Shown here in pieces: positions 1 through 8,815 of a stretch of DNA of 64,000 nucleotides. The stretch is taken from the NCBI RefSeq assembly GCF_002531825.1, contig NZ_NWSX01000001.1, forward strand, positions 1-64,000. The letters run 5' to 3'. A model generated the notes under the pieces. It worked only from the letters and a program-made list of their open reading frames with translations, searched no databases and was not told where the DNA came from. Origin of the DNA: Rhizobium sp. J15. Its GTDB lineage: Bacteria; Pseudomonadota; Alphaproteobacteria; Rhizobiales; Rhizobiaceae. How positions within the stretch are numbered: position 1 is the stretch's first letter; each line of letters begins with the position of its first letter. The position numbers and the translations under genes are program-made.

Positions 1-318
1 AACCGCGCACACTTTTGCGCGACACGCTTTAGCCGGCCGACTTCGACCGTCAGGCGAAGCTCAGACGGAAAATTGCACACCCGCTCCAGCGCTCATTGTC
101 GCGCCGATATCATGTGACGGCTGAACCAAACGGCATTTCGGAACGATAGTCGGTTCCGGGATCGAAGATACGTGCGCGTTTCAGAGAGACGAAGCAGACA
201 TTGTGAAGGGACGGAATCAGAAATCGACGTCACCGGCTTGACGGCTCCCGCGGTTTGAGAAATGCTAAGATGTCAGACCAATTTTAGGACTGACTGCCTG
301 ATAAGAAAATGGGGAACC
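1..318. other. Upstream region of the first operon, no gene seen
   Basis: No convincing open frame covers these bases in either direction. The only structured part is the last 80 bases, where a TTGACG hexamer at 238-243 and an inverted repeat at 272-294 sit just before the GntR-family regulator. The left part may be the end of an intergenic region that starts outside the window. Confidence 0.5.
272..294 (+). promoter_or_regulatory. Inverted repeat, candidate operator of the FadR-type regulator
   Basis: GTCAGACC (272-279) and GGACTGAC (287-294) form an inverted repeat with one mismatch around a 7-base AT-rich centre. It ends 24 bases before the regulator's start codon. FadR-subfamily GntR regulators usually bind short inverted repeats and often control their own operon, so autoregulation is inferred. 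No binding data can be read from sequence. Confidence 0.4.
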
Positions 319-1041
319 ATGAAGGCAAACAGTAGCGACAGGCCGGTGATCCGGCCGCTTCCCGCGATCGACCGCGCGCGTCAGGTGACCGATGCGCTGG
401 CGGATTATGTCGAGCAGGCCAGCTTGCAGGCAGGGGACCGGCTGCCGGCCGAACGGGAGCTAATGGCCGCACTTGCCGTCGGGCGTTCAACGATCCGCGA
501 GGCGATCCGTCACTTCCAGGCGCTCGGCGTCATCGAGACCCGCAAGGGCAGCGGTACCTATCTCCTGAAGCCGGTTTCCAGGGCGACGATCCACATGCCC
601 CTGTCCTTCGACGCGGTGCATCTGCGCGATGCGCTGCTGCAGACGCTGGAAGTTCGCCGCGGCATCGAATGCGAGGCGGGCATGGTTGCGGCGCGGCGGC
701 GCACCGAGAAGGACCTTGTCGTCATCGAGGAAAAGCTTGACGAAATGGAGCGGGTGCACCTGGAGAAGGGCACCTCCGGTCCGGAAGATCTGGCTTTCCA
801 TCTCGCCGTCTACGACGCCACCCACAATCCGCTGTTTCGCCAGCTTCTCGAACAGATGCGCGAGACCTTCGAGCGTTTCTGGGAGCATCCTTTCGACCGG
901 CAGGATTTCGCCCGGCGGTCCTTTCCCTTTCACCGCACCCTTTTCAACGCGATCGCTGCCCAGGACCCGGAGGCGGCGCGCGCGGAAACATTGAAAATTC
1001 TCGAAATCGTCGAGGAAGACATCAAGGAAATGTCCAAATGA
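319..1041 (+). CDS. FadR-subfamily GntR transcriptional regulator
   Basis: A 240-residue regulator. The N-terminal winged helix (about residues 20-80) contains the GntR signature around GRSTIREAIRHFQALG and ends with RKGSGTYL. The C-terminal FCD all-helical ligand domain carries the expected spaced acidic and histidine residues, including HLAVYDATHN and FHRTLFNAI. I chose the ATG at 319 because GGGGA lies just upstream; an in-frame ATG at 262 would put the inverted repeat at 272-294 inside the gene. It overlaps the next gene by 4 bases (ATGA), so it is probably the first gene of the operon and its local regulator. FCD domains typically bind small carboxylic or amino acids; the effector is unknown. 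Confidence 0.88.
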   Translation: MKANSSDRPVIRPLPAIDRARQVTDALADYVEQASLQAGDRLPAERELMAALAVGRSTIREAIRHFQALGVIETRKGSGTYLLKPVSRATIHMPLSFDAVHLRDALLQTLEVRRGIECEAGMVAARRRTEKDLVVIEEKLDEMERVHLEKGTSGPEDLAFHLAVYDATHNPLFRQLLEQMRETFERFWEHPFDRQDFARRSFPFHRTLFNAIAAQDPEAARAETLKILEIVEEDIKEMSK

Positions 1042-2210
1042 GCAGCGGCGTTGAACCGTTCGATCTTGCTTCCCTCATCACCGCCCACGACGAAGGCAAC
1101 TTCGCCGAGGCCGTCGTGCCGCCGATCTTTCAGACATCTCTTTTCACCTTTTCCGATTATGACGAGATGATCGCCTCCTATCGCGGCGAGAAGGTGCGGC
1201 CGATCTATACGCGCGGGCTGAACCCGACGGTGCGCGCCTTTGAGGAAATGCTGGCAAAGCTCGAAGGCGCCGAGGATGCGCTTGGTTTTGCGAGCGGCAT
1301 GGCGGCGATCTCTTCGGCGGTCTTAAGCTTCGTCGAGCCGGGCGACCGCATCGTCGCCGTCAGGCACGTCTATCCCGATGCCTTCCGGCTGTTCGGCACC
1401 ATCCTGAAGCGGATGAAGATCGAGGTGACCTATGTCGATGGGCGCGACGAGGAAGCAGTCGCCAGGGCGCTGCCCGGCGCCAAGGTCCTGTACTTGGAGA
1501 GCCCGACGAGCTGGGTGATGGAAGCCCATGATGTCGGCGCGCTGGCAGCACTTGCGAGACGGCACGGCGCCGTCTCGATGATCGACAACAGCTGGGCAAG
1601 CCCGTTCTTCCAGCGGCCGCTGACGCTCGGCGTCGATCTCGTCATCCATTCGGCCTCGAAATATCTCGGCGGTCACAGCGATGTGGTGGCGGGCGTCGTT
1701 GCCGGCTCGAAGGAGATGATCGCGCGCATCAAGGCCGAGGCCTATCCCTATCTCGGCGGCAAGCTTTCGCCCTTCGACGCATGGCTGCTGATCCGCGGCC
1801 TGCGCACGCTGCCGCTGCGCATGAAGGCCCATGAGGCCTCCGCGCTTGAGATCGCCAGGCGTCTGCAGCGGCTCGAAGTGGTGGAGACGGTCTGCCATCC
1901 CGGCCTCGCCAACCGACTGCCCGCCGGGCTCAACGGCACATCGGGCCTCTTCTCGTTCATCTTCCGCGAGGGCGTCGATATCCGCACCTTCGCCGACCAT
2001 CTCAAGCTCTTCAAACTGGGTGTAAGCTGGGGTGGGCACGAAAGTCTGATCGTACCCGGCGAGGTGGTGCTGCAGCAGAAGGCGCAGCCGAATTCCGCGC
2101 ATGCCTTCGGCATTCATGCGCGATCCGTACGCCTCCATGTCGGCCTCGAAGGAACCGAGGCGCTGTGGAGGGACATCGAGGATGCGCTCGCCGCCGCCTC
2201 ACAATCCTGA
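1038..2210 (+). CDS. PLP-dependent Cys/Met metabolism enzyme (transsulfuration / C-S lyase family)
   Basis: A 390-residue fold-type I PLP enzyme of the cystathionine gamma-synthase/beta-lyase/methionine gamma-lyase family, the usual length. The PLP lysine is K208 in SASKYLGGHSDVVAG; the cofactor-binding stretch FASGMAAISSAV and the conserved Asp-Asn-Ser-Trp before it are present. YTRGLNPTVRAFEEMLAKLEGAEDAL matches the family's substrate-entry region in part. It is translationally coupled to the regulator and followed by an ABC importer, so a transported sulfur compound or amino acid is a plausible substrate (inference). Sequence alone does not separate beta-lyase, gamma-lyase and gamma-synthase activity. 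Confidence 0.85.
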   Translation: MSSGVEPFDLASLITAHDEGNFAEAVVPPIFQTSLFTFSDYDEMIASYRGEKVRPIYTRGLNPTVRAFEEMLAKLEGAEDALGFASGMAAISSAVLSFVEPGDRIVAVRHVYPDAFRLFGTILKRMKIEVTYVDGRDEEAVARALPGAKVLYLESPTSWVMEAHDVGALAALARRHGAVSMIDNSWASPFFQRPLTLGVDLVIHSASKYLGGHSDVVAGVVAGSKEMIARIKAEAYPYLGGKLSPFDAWLLIRGLRTLPLRMKAHEASALEIARRLQRLEVVETVCHPGLANRLPAGLNGTSGLFSFIFREGVDIRTFADHLKLFKLGVSWGGHESLIVPGEVVLQQKAQPNSAHAFGIHARSVRLHVGLEGTEALWRDIEDALAAASQS

Positions 2211-2243
2211 AACCCGAGAGAAACCTAAAAGGGGGAACTGAGC

Positions 2244-3503
2244 ATGAAAAAACTAATAATCTCGACGCTCTTCGCTTCGATGATGGCGGGCACGGCCTTT
2301 GCCGACACCACGCTCAAGCTCGTCGAAGTCATCACCAGCCCGGAGCGCACCGAAACGCTGAAATCGATCGTCGGCAAGTTCGAGGCCGCCAATCCTGGCA
2401 CCAAGGTCGACATCATCTCGCTGCCGTGGAACGAAGCCTTCCAGAAGTTCGCGACCATGGTATCGGCCGGCGACGTGCCCGATGTGATGGAGATGCCCGA
2501 TACCTGGCTGTCGCTCTATGCCAATAACGGCATGCTCGAGAGCTTAGAGCCCTACCTCGAAAAGTGGGAGCACACCAAGGAGCTGACACCGCGCGCGCTC
2601 GAACTCGGCCGCGACGTCAAGAACACCGCCTATATGCTGCCTTACGGCTTCTATCTCCGGGCGATGTTCTACAACAAGAAGCTGCTTTCGGAGGCCGGCG
2701 TCGCAGCACCCCCGAAGACGATGGAGGAATTCACCGCCGCTTCGGAAAAGGTCTCCAAGCTGCCTGGCAAATACGGCTACTGCATGCGCGGCGGACCGGG
2801 CGGCCTAAACGGCTGGATGATCTTCGCCGCCTCCATGGCCGGCTCGAACAAATACTTCGGCGAGGACGGCACCTCGACGATGAACAGCCCCGGTTGGGCC
2901 AAGGGCATCGAGTGGATGGTCGATCTCTACAAGAAGGGCTATGCGCCGAAGGACAGCGTCAACTGGGGCTTCAACGAAGTCGTCGCCGGCTTCTATTCCG
3001 GCACCTGCGCCTTCCTCGACCAGGATCCGGATGCGCTGATCGCCATCGCCGAGCGCATGAAGAAGGAAGATTTCGGCGTCGCGCCGCTGCCGAAGGGTCC
3101 CGACGGCAAGTCCTTCCCGACCATCGGTTATGGCGGCTGGTCGATGTTCACGACGAGCGGCAACAAGGACCTCGCCTGGAAGCTGATCGCCACCCTCGAA
3201 GGGCCGGAAGGCAATCTCGAATGGAACAAGCGCATCGGCGCCCTGCCGGCCTATACGGCGGCCGAAAAGGATCCCTTCTATGCCGGTGACCAGTTCAAGG
3301 GCTGGTTCGAGGAACTCGCGGACCCGAACACGGTGCCGACAGTCATGCCGACCTACCTCGAGGAGTTCGCCTTCTTCAAGGATTCGCTGGCGATCAAGAC
3401 CTCGCAGCAGGCCCTGCTCGGCGACATCTCGGCGAAGGACCTCGCCGACCAGTGGGCGGACTATCTGACCAAGGCGCAGCAGAAGTTCTTGTCGAAGAAA
3501 TAA
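2244..3503 (+). CDS. ABC importer solute-binding protein, CUT1 type (family 1)
   Basis: A 419-residue periplasmic binding protein. A Sec signal peptide occupies about residues 1-20 (MKKLIISTLFASMMAGTAFA, cleavage after AFA). The mature protein has the family 1 layout seen in maltose, glycerol-phosphate and trehalose binders: VPDVMEMPDTW near residue 80, a long central domain, and GYGGWSMFTTSGNKDLAWKLI in the second lobe. GGGGAACTGAGC precedes the ATG. It is followed by two permeases and an ATPase, giving a complete importer. The substrate cannot be read from the sequence; the neighbouring PLP enzyme argues against assuming a plain sugar. Confidence 0.87.
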   Translation: MKKLIISTLFASMMAGTAFADTTLKLVEVITSPERTETLKSIVGKFEAANPGTKVDIISLPWNEAFQKFATMVSAGDVPDVMEMPDTWLSLYANNGMLESLEPYLEKWEHTKELTPRALELGRDVKNTAYMLPYGFYLRAMFYNKKLLSEAGVAAPPKTMEEFTAASEKVSKLPGKYGYCMRGGPGGLNGWMIFAASMAGSNKYFGEDGTSTMNSPGWAKGIEWMVDLYKKGYAPKDSVNWGFNEVVAGFYSGTCAFLDQDPDALIAIAERMKKEDFGVAPLPKGPDGKSFPTIGYGGWSMFTTSGNKDLAWKLIATLEGPEGNLEWNKRIGALPAYTAAEKDPFYAGDQFKGWFEELADPNTVPTVMPTYLEEFAFFKDSLAIKTSQQALLGDISAKDLADQWADYLTKAQQKFLSKK

Positions 3504-3526
3504 AGATAGAGGGCTTTGAGATTGAA

Positions 3527-3598
3527 GCCCCCTCATCCGCCTGCCGGCACCTTCTCCCCAGCGGGGAGAAGGTGGCCCGTAGGGTCGGATGAGGGGGC
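3527..3598. repeat. Nested palindromic intergenic element between binding protein and permease
   Basis: A perfect 13-bp outer stem (3527-3539 with 3586-3598, GCCCCCTCATCCG and its complement) encloses a perfect 12-bp hairpin (3548-3559 with 3563-3574, CACCTTCTCCCC/GGGGAGAAGGTG). It matches my memory of a RIME-like repeat dispersed in Rhizobiaceae. It lies between the highly expressed binding-protein position and the permeases, where a stable RNA stem commonly protects upstream mRNA and lowers downstream expression (inference). Confidence 0.75.
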
Positions 3599-3648
3599 CG
3601 CACTCGCATTCGAAGCCTTGATCTACACATTATGGAAACTGCAATCCG

Positions 3649-4584
3649 ATGACCATTTCCGCCGACACGATCGACATGCGTCGCGACCGCAGGCCGTGGC
3701 TGCGTCGTCTTGCCGATGCTTCGGAGCCCTATCTCTATAGCGCGCCGTCGCTGATCCTGATCATCGCGGTGATGCTGGTGCCGCTGACATTGGGCGTTTC
3801 CTACGCCTTCCGCGATATCCAGCTGCTCAATCCGTTTTCCGGCGGTTTCATCGGGCTCGATCATTTCCGCGCGCTTTCGAGCGACGCCGCCTTCTATGGC
3901 GCCTTGAGGAACACGCTTTGGTGGACCGGCGCTTCCGTCGTCCTGCAGTTCATCTTCGGGCTCATTCTGGCGTTGCTGCTCGACAAGCCCTTCCGCGGCC
4001 GGGCGATCGCGCAGGCGCTGGTCTTCCTGCCCTGGGCGGTGCCGTCCTTTCTCGCCGGCCTCAACTGGGCCTGGCTGTTCAACCCCGTCATCGGGCCGAT
4101 CCCGCACTGGCTCTTCGCGCTCGGGCTGATGAACGAGCCGGGCAATATCCTCTCCGATCCCAACTATGCCATGTGGGGGCCGATCGTCGCCAATGTCTGG
4201 TGGGGCATCCCCTTCTTCGCCATCACGCTGCTGGCCGCTCTGCAGGCGATCCCGCGCGATCTTTACGAGGCGGCGTCGATCGACGGCGCCGGCTGGTTCC
4301 AGCGCTTCCGCTCGATCACCCTGCCGTTTCTGGCGCCGACCATCGCCATAACAGTGCTGTTGCGCACCGTCTGGATTTCCAATTTCGCCGATCTCATCGT
4401 CGTCATGACCAATGGCGGGCCGGCGGACCGCACGCAGATCGTCGCGAGCTACATCTTCACGACCGCCTTCAAGCGGCTCGATTTCGGTTATGCCTCGGCG
4501 ATCGCGCTGGTGCTGCTGGTGCTGCTGCTCGCCTATTCGATGCTGATCATCCTGCTGCGGCAGACGCTGCTGAACAAGGATTGA
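3649..4584 (+). CDS. ABC importer permease, MalF-like
   Basis: A 311-residue inner-membrane protein with about six transmembrane helices. After an N-terminal cytoplasmic stretch, helix 1 starts near residue 25 (YLYSAPSLILIIAVMLVPL). The coupling EAA loop is visible as DLYEAASIDGAGWFQRFRSITLPFL near residues 204-228, the contact site for the ATPase. Size and order match the first permease of CUT1 importers. The 145-base gap before it holds the palindromic element; the next permease starts 4 bases after its stop, so the two are cotranscribed. Confidence 0.88.
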   Translation: MTISADTIDMRRDRRPWLRRLADASEPYLYSAPSLILIIAVMLVPLTLGVSYAFRDIQLLNPFSGGFIGLDHFRALSSDAAFYGALRNTLWWTGASVVLQFIFGLILALLLDKPFRGRAIAQALVFLPWAVPSFLAGLNWAWLFNPVIGPIPHWLFALGLMNEPGNILSDPNYAMWGPIVANVWWGIPFFAITLLAALQAIPRDLYEAASIDGAGWFQRFRSITLPFLAPTIAITVLLRTVWISNFADLIVVMTNGGPADRTQIVASYIFTTAFKRLDFGYASAIALVLLVLLLAYSMLIILLRQTLLNKD

Positions 4585-4588
4585 GACC

Positions 4589-5419
4589 ATGAGACGATCC
4601 ATCCTTCCGACGATCGCGCACCGTCTGGCGATCCTCTGCTATATCGCCTTCGCGCTCTTCCCGCTGTTCTGGCTGCTCAAGGTCTCGGTGACGCCGAACG
4701 ACCTGCTCTATACCGAGGGCGTGCGCATGTGGCCGTCGCGCACGAGCTGGGATCATTACGCCTTCGTGCTGCAGCACAGCGCCTTTCCGACCTTCTTCAA
4801 GAACAGCCTGATCGTGTCGGCTTCGACGGCAGTGACGGTGACGATCTGCGCCTCGCTCTCCGGCTATGCGCTGTCGCGCTTCAATTTCCGGGCGAAATAC
4901 TGGATCGTCGCCTTGATGCTGCTGACCCAGATGTTCCCGCTCGTCATGCTGGTGGCGCCGATCTTCAAGATCCTGTCGCCCCTACATCTGACCAACAGCC
5001 TGACCGGGCTCGTCATCGTCTACACCGCCTTCAACGTGCCCTTCGCCACCTTCCTGATGCAGTCCTTCTTCGACGGCATTCCGAAGGATTTGGAAGAGGC
5101 GGCGATGATCGACGGGGCGACGCAATTCACGGCGTTTCGCCAGATCATCCTGCCGCTCACGCTGCCCGGCATCGCCGCGACGCTCGGCTTCGTCTTTACC
5201 GCGGCCTGGAGCGAGCTGCTCTTCGCGCTGATGCTGATCAACGGCAATGACGCGGCGACCTTCCCGGTCGGTCTGCTCACCTTCGTTTCGAAATTCTCGG
5301 TGGATTTCGGACAGATGATGGCGGCGGGCGTCATGGCGCTCATTCCGGCCGGCCTCTTCTTCCTGCTCATCCAGCGTTATCTCGTCCAGGGCCTCACGGC
5401 CGGCGCGGTCAAGGGTTAA
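4589..5419 (+). CDS. ABC importer permease, MalG-like
   Basis: A 276-residue partner permease with about six transmembrane helices. The N-terminal helix YIAFALFPLFWLLKVSVTP is typical of MalG-type subunits, and the EAA loop reads DLEEAAMIDGATQFTAFRQIILPL near residues 167-190. It ends with YLVQGLTAGAVKG, the common C-terminus of CUT1 permeases. It starts 4 bases after the MalF-like gene and is followed 6 bases later by the ATPase gene, so the importer genes form one transcript. Confidence 0.88.
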   Translation: MRRSILPTIAHRLAILCYIAFALFPLFWLLKVSVTPNDLLYTEGVRMWPSRTSWDHYAFVLQHSAFPTFFKNSLIVSASTAVTVTICASLSGYALSRFNFRAKYWIVALMLLTQMFPLVMLVAPIFKILSPLHLTNSLTGLVIVYTAFNVPFATFLMQSFFDGIPKDLEEAAMIDGATQFTAFRQIILPLTLPGIAATLGFVFTAAWSELLFALMLINGNDAATFPVGLLTFVSKFSVDFGQMMAAGVMALIPAGLFFLLIQRYLVQGLTAGAVKG

Positions 5420-5424
5420 ACAGA

Positions 5425-6483
5425 ATGGCATCGATCGATATTCAGAATATCCGCAAAGCCTATGGCCATGTGCAGGTGCTGCACGGCGTCGACTTGAAGA
5501 TCCGGGACGGCGAATTCGTCGTGCTGGTCGGTCCCTCCGGCTGCGGCAAGTCCACGCTCCTGCGTATGATCGCCGGACTGGAGGACGTCACCGGCGGCGA
5601 GATCCGGATTGCCGGAACCAGGGTGAATGAGCTGCACCCCAAGGATCGCGACATCGCCATGGTGTTCCAGTCCTACGCGCTCTATCCGCATATGAACGTC
5701 GCCGGCAATATGAGCTACAGCCTGAGGCTGCGGAAGACGGCCAAGGAGAAGATTGCAGGCGCTGTGTCTGCCGCCGCCGCCAAGCTCGGCCTCGATCCGC
5801 TGCTCGAACGGCGGCCGAAGGCGCTCTCCGGCGGCCAGCGCCAGCGCGTCGCCATGGGCCGCGCCATCGTGCGCCAGCCGAAGGCCTTCCTGTTCGACGA
5901 GCCGCTTTCCAACCTCGACGCGCGCCTGCGCGAACAGATGCGCGCCGAGATCAAGAAACTGCATGGCGACCTGAAGGCGACCTCGATCTACGTCACCCAT
6001 GACCAGATCGAGGCAATGACGCTGGCCGACCGCATCGTCGCCATGCATGGCGGCATCGTCCAGCAGGTCGGCAGTCCGCTGGAACTCTACGACCGTCCGG
6101 CCAACCTCTTCGTCGCCGGCTTCATCGGTTCGCCGGGGATGAATTTCCTCGATGCGACCTATGATGCAGGCGGCGTGAAGCTGAAGGACGGAACGATCGT
6201 GCCGCTCGCAAAGCCGCTGCCGCTTGCAGACGGCGCAAAGGTGACGCTCGGCATCCGGCCGGAGCACGTGCTGATGACCAATGACGGGGCGGGCCTTGCC
6301 ACCGACGTGGAACTCATCGAACCTACAGGCTTCGGCATCATCCTGCATCTTGCCCTGCACGGCCTGCCCTTCAAGATCTTCACGCTGAACCGCGACGCGC
6401 TGAGTGCCGGCCCCAGGGTCAATGTGGCTTTCCCGCCGCAATATCTGCATGTGTTCGATGCCGAGGGAAAACGCGTCGATTGA
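5425..6483 (+). CDS. ABC importer ATPase, UgpC/MsmK-like
   Basis: A 352-residue ATPase. Walker A GPSGCGKST near residue 38, Q-loop FQSYALYPH, signature LSGGQRQRVAMGRAI, Walker B AFLFDEPLSNLD and switch His YVTHDQIEAMTLADR are all intact. The C-terminal part (from about residue 235) is the TOBE/regulatory domain of MalK-type ATPases (LGIRPEHV). Such ATPases can serve several CUT1 importers, but its placement here makes it the cognate one. Its stop lies just ahead of pepT, which starts 93 bases later. Confidence 0.9.
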   Translation: MASIDIQNIRKAYGHVQVLHGVDLKIRDGEFVVLVGPSGCGKSTLLRMIAGLEDVTGGEIRIAGTRVNELHPKDRDIAMVFQSYALYPHMNVAGNMSYSLRLRKTAKEKIAGAVSAAAAKLGLDPLLERRPKALSGGQRQRVAMGRAIVRQPKAFLFDEPLSNLDARLREQMRAEIKKLHGDLKATSIYVTHDQIEAMTLADRIVAMHGGIVQQVGSPLELYDRPANLFVAGFIGSPGMNFLDATYDAGGVKLKDGTIVPLAKPLPLADGAKVTLGIRPEHVLMTNDGAGLATDVELIEPTGFGIILHLALHGLPFKIFTLNRDALSAGPRVNVAFPPQYLHVFDAEGKRVD

Positions 6484-6575
6484 GCGGTGAAACTCACGCT
6501 TGGCGAGCGGAAAAAACTTTTGCCGCCTCGCTCGCGAGGGCTATATCGTCAGATGACCTTGCTGGACTGGATGCC

Positions 6576-7808
6576 ATGACCGACACTGTTCTCGACCGCT
6601 TTCTCCGTTATGTCGTTATCGACACGCAATCCGATCCTTCCTCGCCGACGCAGCCGACCACCGAGAAACAGAAGAATCTCGGACGTGTTCTGGTCGACGA
6701 ATTGCTGAAGATCGGAATTGCCGATGCGCATCTTGATGAGCACGGCTATGTCTACGCGACGATTCCCGCCAATAGCGACAAGCCGGTGCCGGTCATCTGC
6801 TTCTGTTCGCACATGGATACGGCGCCCGATTTCAGCGGCACGAATGTCAAACCGCAGATCGTCAGGAATTATGCGGGCGGGGATATCCAGCTCACCGGCG
6901 ACCCGAGCCGGGTGATCCGCGTTTCTGAACATCCAGAGCTGAAGAACCAGATCGGCAACGACATCGTCACGACCGACGGAACGACATTGCTCGGCGCCGA
7001 CGACAAGGCGGGGCTGGCGGAAATCATGACGGCGGCGCAGATCCTCATCGACAATCCCGAGATCCGGCACGGGACGATCAAGATCCTGTTCACGCCCGAC
7101 GAGGAAGTCGGGCGCGGCGTCAACAAGGTCGACGTCAAGAAGCTCGGTGCCGACTTCGCCTATACGATGGACGGCGAGACGGCCGGCCATATCGAGGACG
7201 AGACCTTCTCGGCCGATGGTGTGGAGATCGACATTTCAGGCGTGGCGATCCATCCGGGCTTTGCCAAGGACCGCATGGAAAACGCCATCAAGATCGCAGG
7301 CGCCATCATCGACCGCCTGCCGCGGGATATCGCGCCCGAGACTACGGAAGGCAAGCAGGGTTTCATCCATCCGGTGGACCTGAACGGCTCGATGGAGAAA
7401 GCGTCCCTGAGCTTCATCATCCGCGATTTCACGGAGAAGGGGCTCGTGGAAAAGGAGGCCCTGCTCGAAGCCATCGTGAAGGACGTGCTGTCGGCCTATC
7501 CCGGCTCGACCTACCGCTTCGAGGTGAAGGAGCAGTATCGCAATATGAAGGTTGTGCTCGACCGTCATCCCGAGATCGTCGACAACGCCATCGAGGCCGT
7601 GCGGCGGGCCGGCATGACGCCAGTGCGCGGCAGCATCCGCGGCGGCACGGATGGCTCGCGCCTCTCCTTCATGGGGCTGCCATGCCCGAACATCTTCGCC
7701 GGCGGCCATGCCTTCCATTCGCCACTGGAATGGGTCAGCCGCCAGGACATGGAAAAGGCCGTTCGGACGATCGTTGAGCTTGCCAGGGTCTGGGAAGAGC
7801 GCGCTTAG
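6576..7808 (+). CDS. pepT: Peptidase T (tripeptide aminopeptidase), M20 family
   Basis: A 410-residue cytoplasmic zinc aminopeptidase that releases the N-terminal residue of tripeptides. Metal and catalytic motifs of M20B peptidases are present: HMDTAPD (first zinc ligand and catalytic Asp), LGADDKAG (bridging Asp), TPDEEVGRG (general-base Glu and ligand), YTMDGE, and the distal His in GGHAFHSPLEW. I chose the ATG at 6576 (MTDTVLDRFL) because family members begin there; an open frame reaches back to 6480 but adds an uncharacteristic leader. Whether it belongs to the upstream importer operon is uncertain; if so, a peptide-like or amino acid substrate becomes more attractive. Confidence 0.9.
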   Translation: MTDTVLDRFLRYVVIDTQSDPSSPTQPTTEKQKNLGRVLVDELLKIGIADAHLDEHGYVYATIPANSDKPVPVICFCSHMDTAPDFSGTNVKPQIVRNYAGGDIQLTGDPSRVIRVSEHPELKNQIGNDIVTTDGTTLLGADDKAGLAEIMTAAQILIDNPEIRHGTIKILFTPDEEVGRGVNKVDVKKLGADFAYTMDGETAGHIEDETFSADGVEIDISGVAIHPGFAKDRMENAIKIAGAIIDRLPRDIAPETTEGKQGFIHPVDLNGSMEKASLSFIIRDFTEKGLVEKEALLEAIVKDVLSAYPGSTYRFEVKEQYRNMKVVLDRHPEIVDNAIEAVRRAGMTPVRGSIRGGTDGSRLSFMGLPCPNIFAGGHAFHSPLEWVSRQDMEKAVRTIVELARVWEERA

Positions 7809-7836
7809 ACGCTCTTCTTGTTCCGAATTGCCGGCG

Positions 7837-8652
7837 TCAGCCGCCGATCGCCGGAATGTCGCCGCGCAGCATCACGCTGTCATAGGCGGGGCGGGGAGTG
7901 GGGATCGCGACCGGCATTCCCGGCTCGGGCTCGATCGAGGTTTCCGGCTGGGTCACCGGCGCGGTGATGTGCATCTGCGCCGTGCTTGCCGTGGACATGG
8001 GATCGGGAGCCGGCAGCGGAACGGGGACGGCCGAAGGTATCAGTGCCTCGAATTGCGGCGGCAGCATGCTCTCCCCGGGCACATAATTCATCGCCACCTC
8101 ATAGGCTGGCAGCGGCGCCGGCGTTTCGAGCATGCCGTTGGAATCGCGCTTCTCGTAGAAGGCGTTGCCGCCGGCAACCGTCACATAATGCATGTTGTCG
8201 TAAGGGAATTTCAGCCCGTCGGTGTGGAAGAACATTGCTTCCTTGACCGCAGGGTGGCGTGCACCCTTCAGAATGGCGTCTGCTGCGGACGTAAGTTCGA
8301 TTTCCGCCTGCGGTTTGACTTCGCGCGTCATCACGCCGGGGGCAAATTGCCTCCTCTGGGCGACGACGCCGCAGATCGACTGGGGATAGGCCCCTGAGGT
8401 GAGCCTGTTCATGACGACGGTGCCGACGGCCAGATAGCCGTCCTCGTCCGAATGCTGCGATTCGAAATACATCGCGCGCTTCAGGCAGTCGCGATCCTTG
8501 GCCGTATAGTTGAAAGTGACTTTCGCCGGTTGAGCCTGTGCTGTCTTCGCCGCCGTTGCCGGCGGCTTCGTCGTTGTCGTGCAGCTCGCGGCTGCCAGTC
8601 CTACGAACAAAATCCCGCCCAGGGATTTTGCAAAGGAAATCTCCGCCCTCAA
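7837..8652 (-). CDS. SleB/CwlJ-type cell wall hydrolase, probable lipoprotein
   Basis: A 271-residue exported protein. The N-terminus has a lipoprotein signal ending in GLAAASC, giving a lipobox Cys at about residue 24, followed by a Thr/Ala/Pro-rich linker. The hydrolase_2 domain runs from about residue 55 to 155, with AMYFESQHSDEDGYLAVGTVVMNRL, the conserved Glu of spore-cortex-lytic-like amidases/lytic enzymes. The remainder is a Pro-rich tail with no recognised domain. In non-sporulating alphaproteobacteria these proteins are thought to remodel peptidoglycan. It is convergent with pepT and downstream of the cys operon, with which it shares a strand. Confidence 0.82.
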   Translation of the reverse strand: MRAEISFAKSLGGILFVGLAAASCTTTTKPPATAAKTAQAQPAKVTFNYTAKDRDCLKRAMYFESQHSDEDGYLAVGTVVMNRLTSGAYPQSICGVVAQRRQFAPGVMTREVKPQAEIELTSAADAILKGARHPAVKEAMFFHTDGLKFPYDNMHYVTVAGGNAFYEKRDSNGMLETPAPLPAYEVAMNYVPGESMLPPQFEALIPSAVPVPLPAPDPMSTASTAQMHITAPVTQPETSIEPEPGMPVAIPTPRPAYDSVMLRGDIPAIGG

Positions 8653-8750
8653 CGCCAGGTGCCTCCTATCGGATTAGTCCAGCCCTTTATGATTAACGCG
8701 AAAACGTTTTACTCGGCATGTGACAAAAATACAAACAACCTAGGATCACA

Positions 8751-8795
8751 AAAAGCCCGAGGGACTCTCGCCGAATACGATTCCGGCGAAGGTCC
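8751..8795 (-). terminator. Candidate terminator of the cys operon
   Basis: On the minus strand an interrupted stem (8784-8795 with 8762-8773: GGAC..CGCCG pairing CGGCG..GTCC) is followed by CTCGGGCTTTTT. It lies 21 bases past the cysA stop. The stem has a 3-base internal mismatch and the T-run is separated from it by several bases, so strength is uncertain. Confidence 0.5.
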
Positions 8796-8815
8796 TTATC
8801 ACAAGTCCATTTCCA

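Noticed and set aside
5416..6450. A 344-codon minus-strand frame opposite the importer ATPase
   Set aside because: Antisense shadow; the plus-strand ATPase has every expected motif.
6480..6575. A longer N-terminus for pepT overlapping the ATPase stop
   Set aside because: Peptidase T proteins begin close to the residues encoded at 6576; the extra stretch has no family similarity that I recognise.
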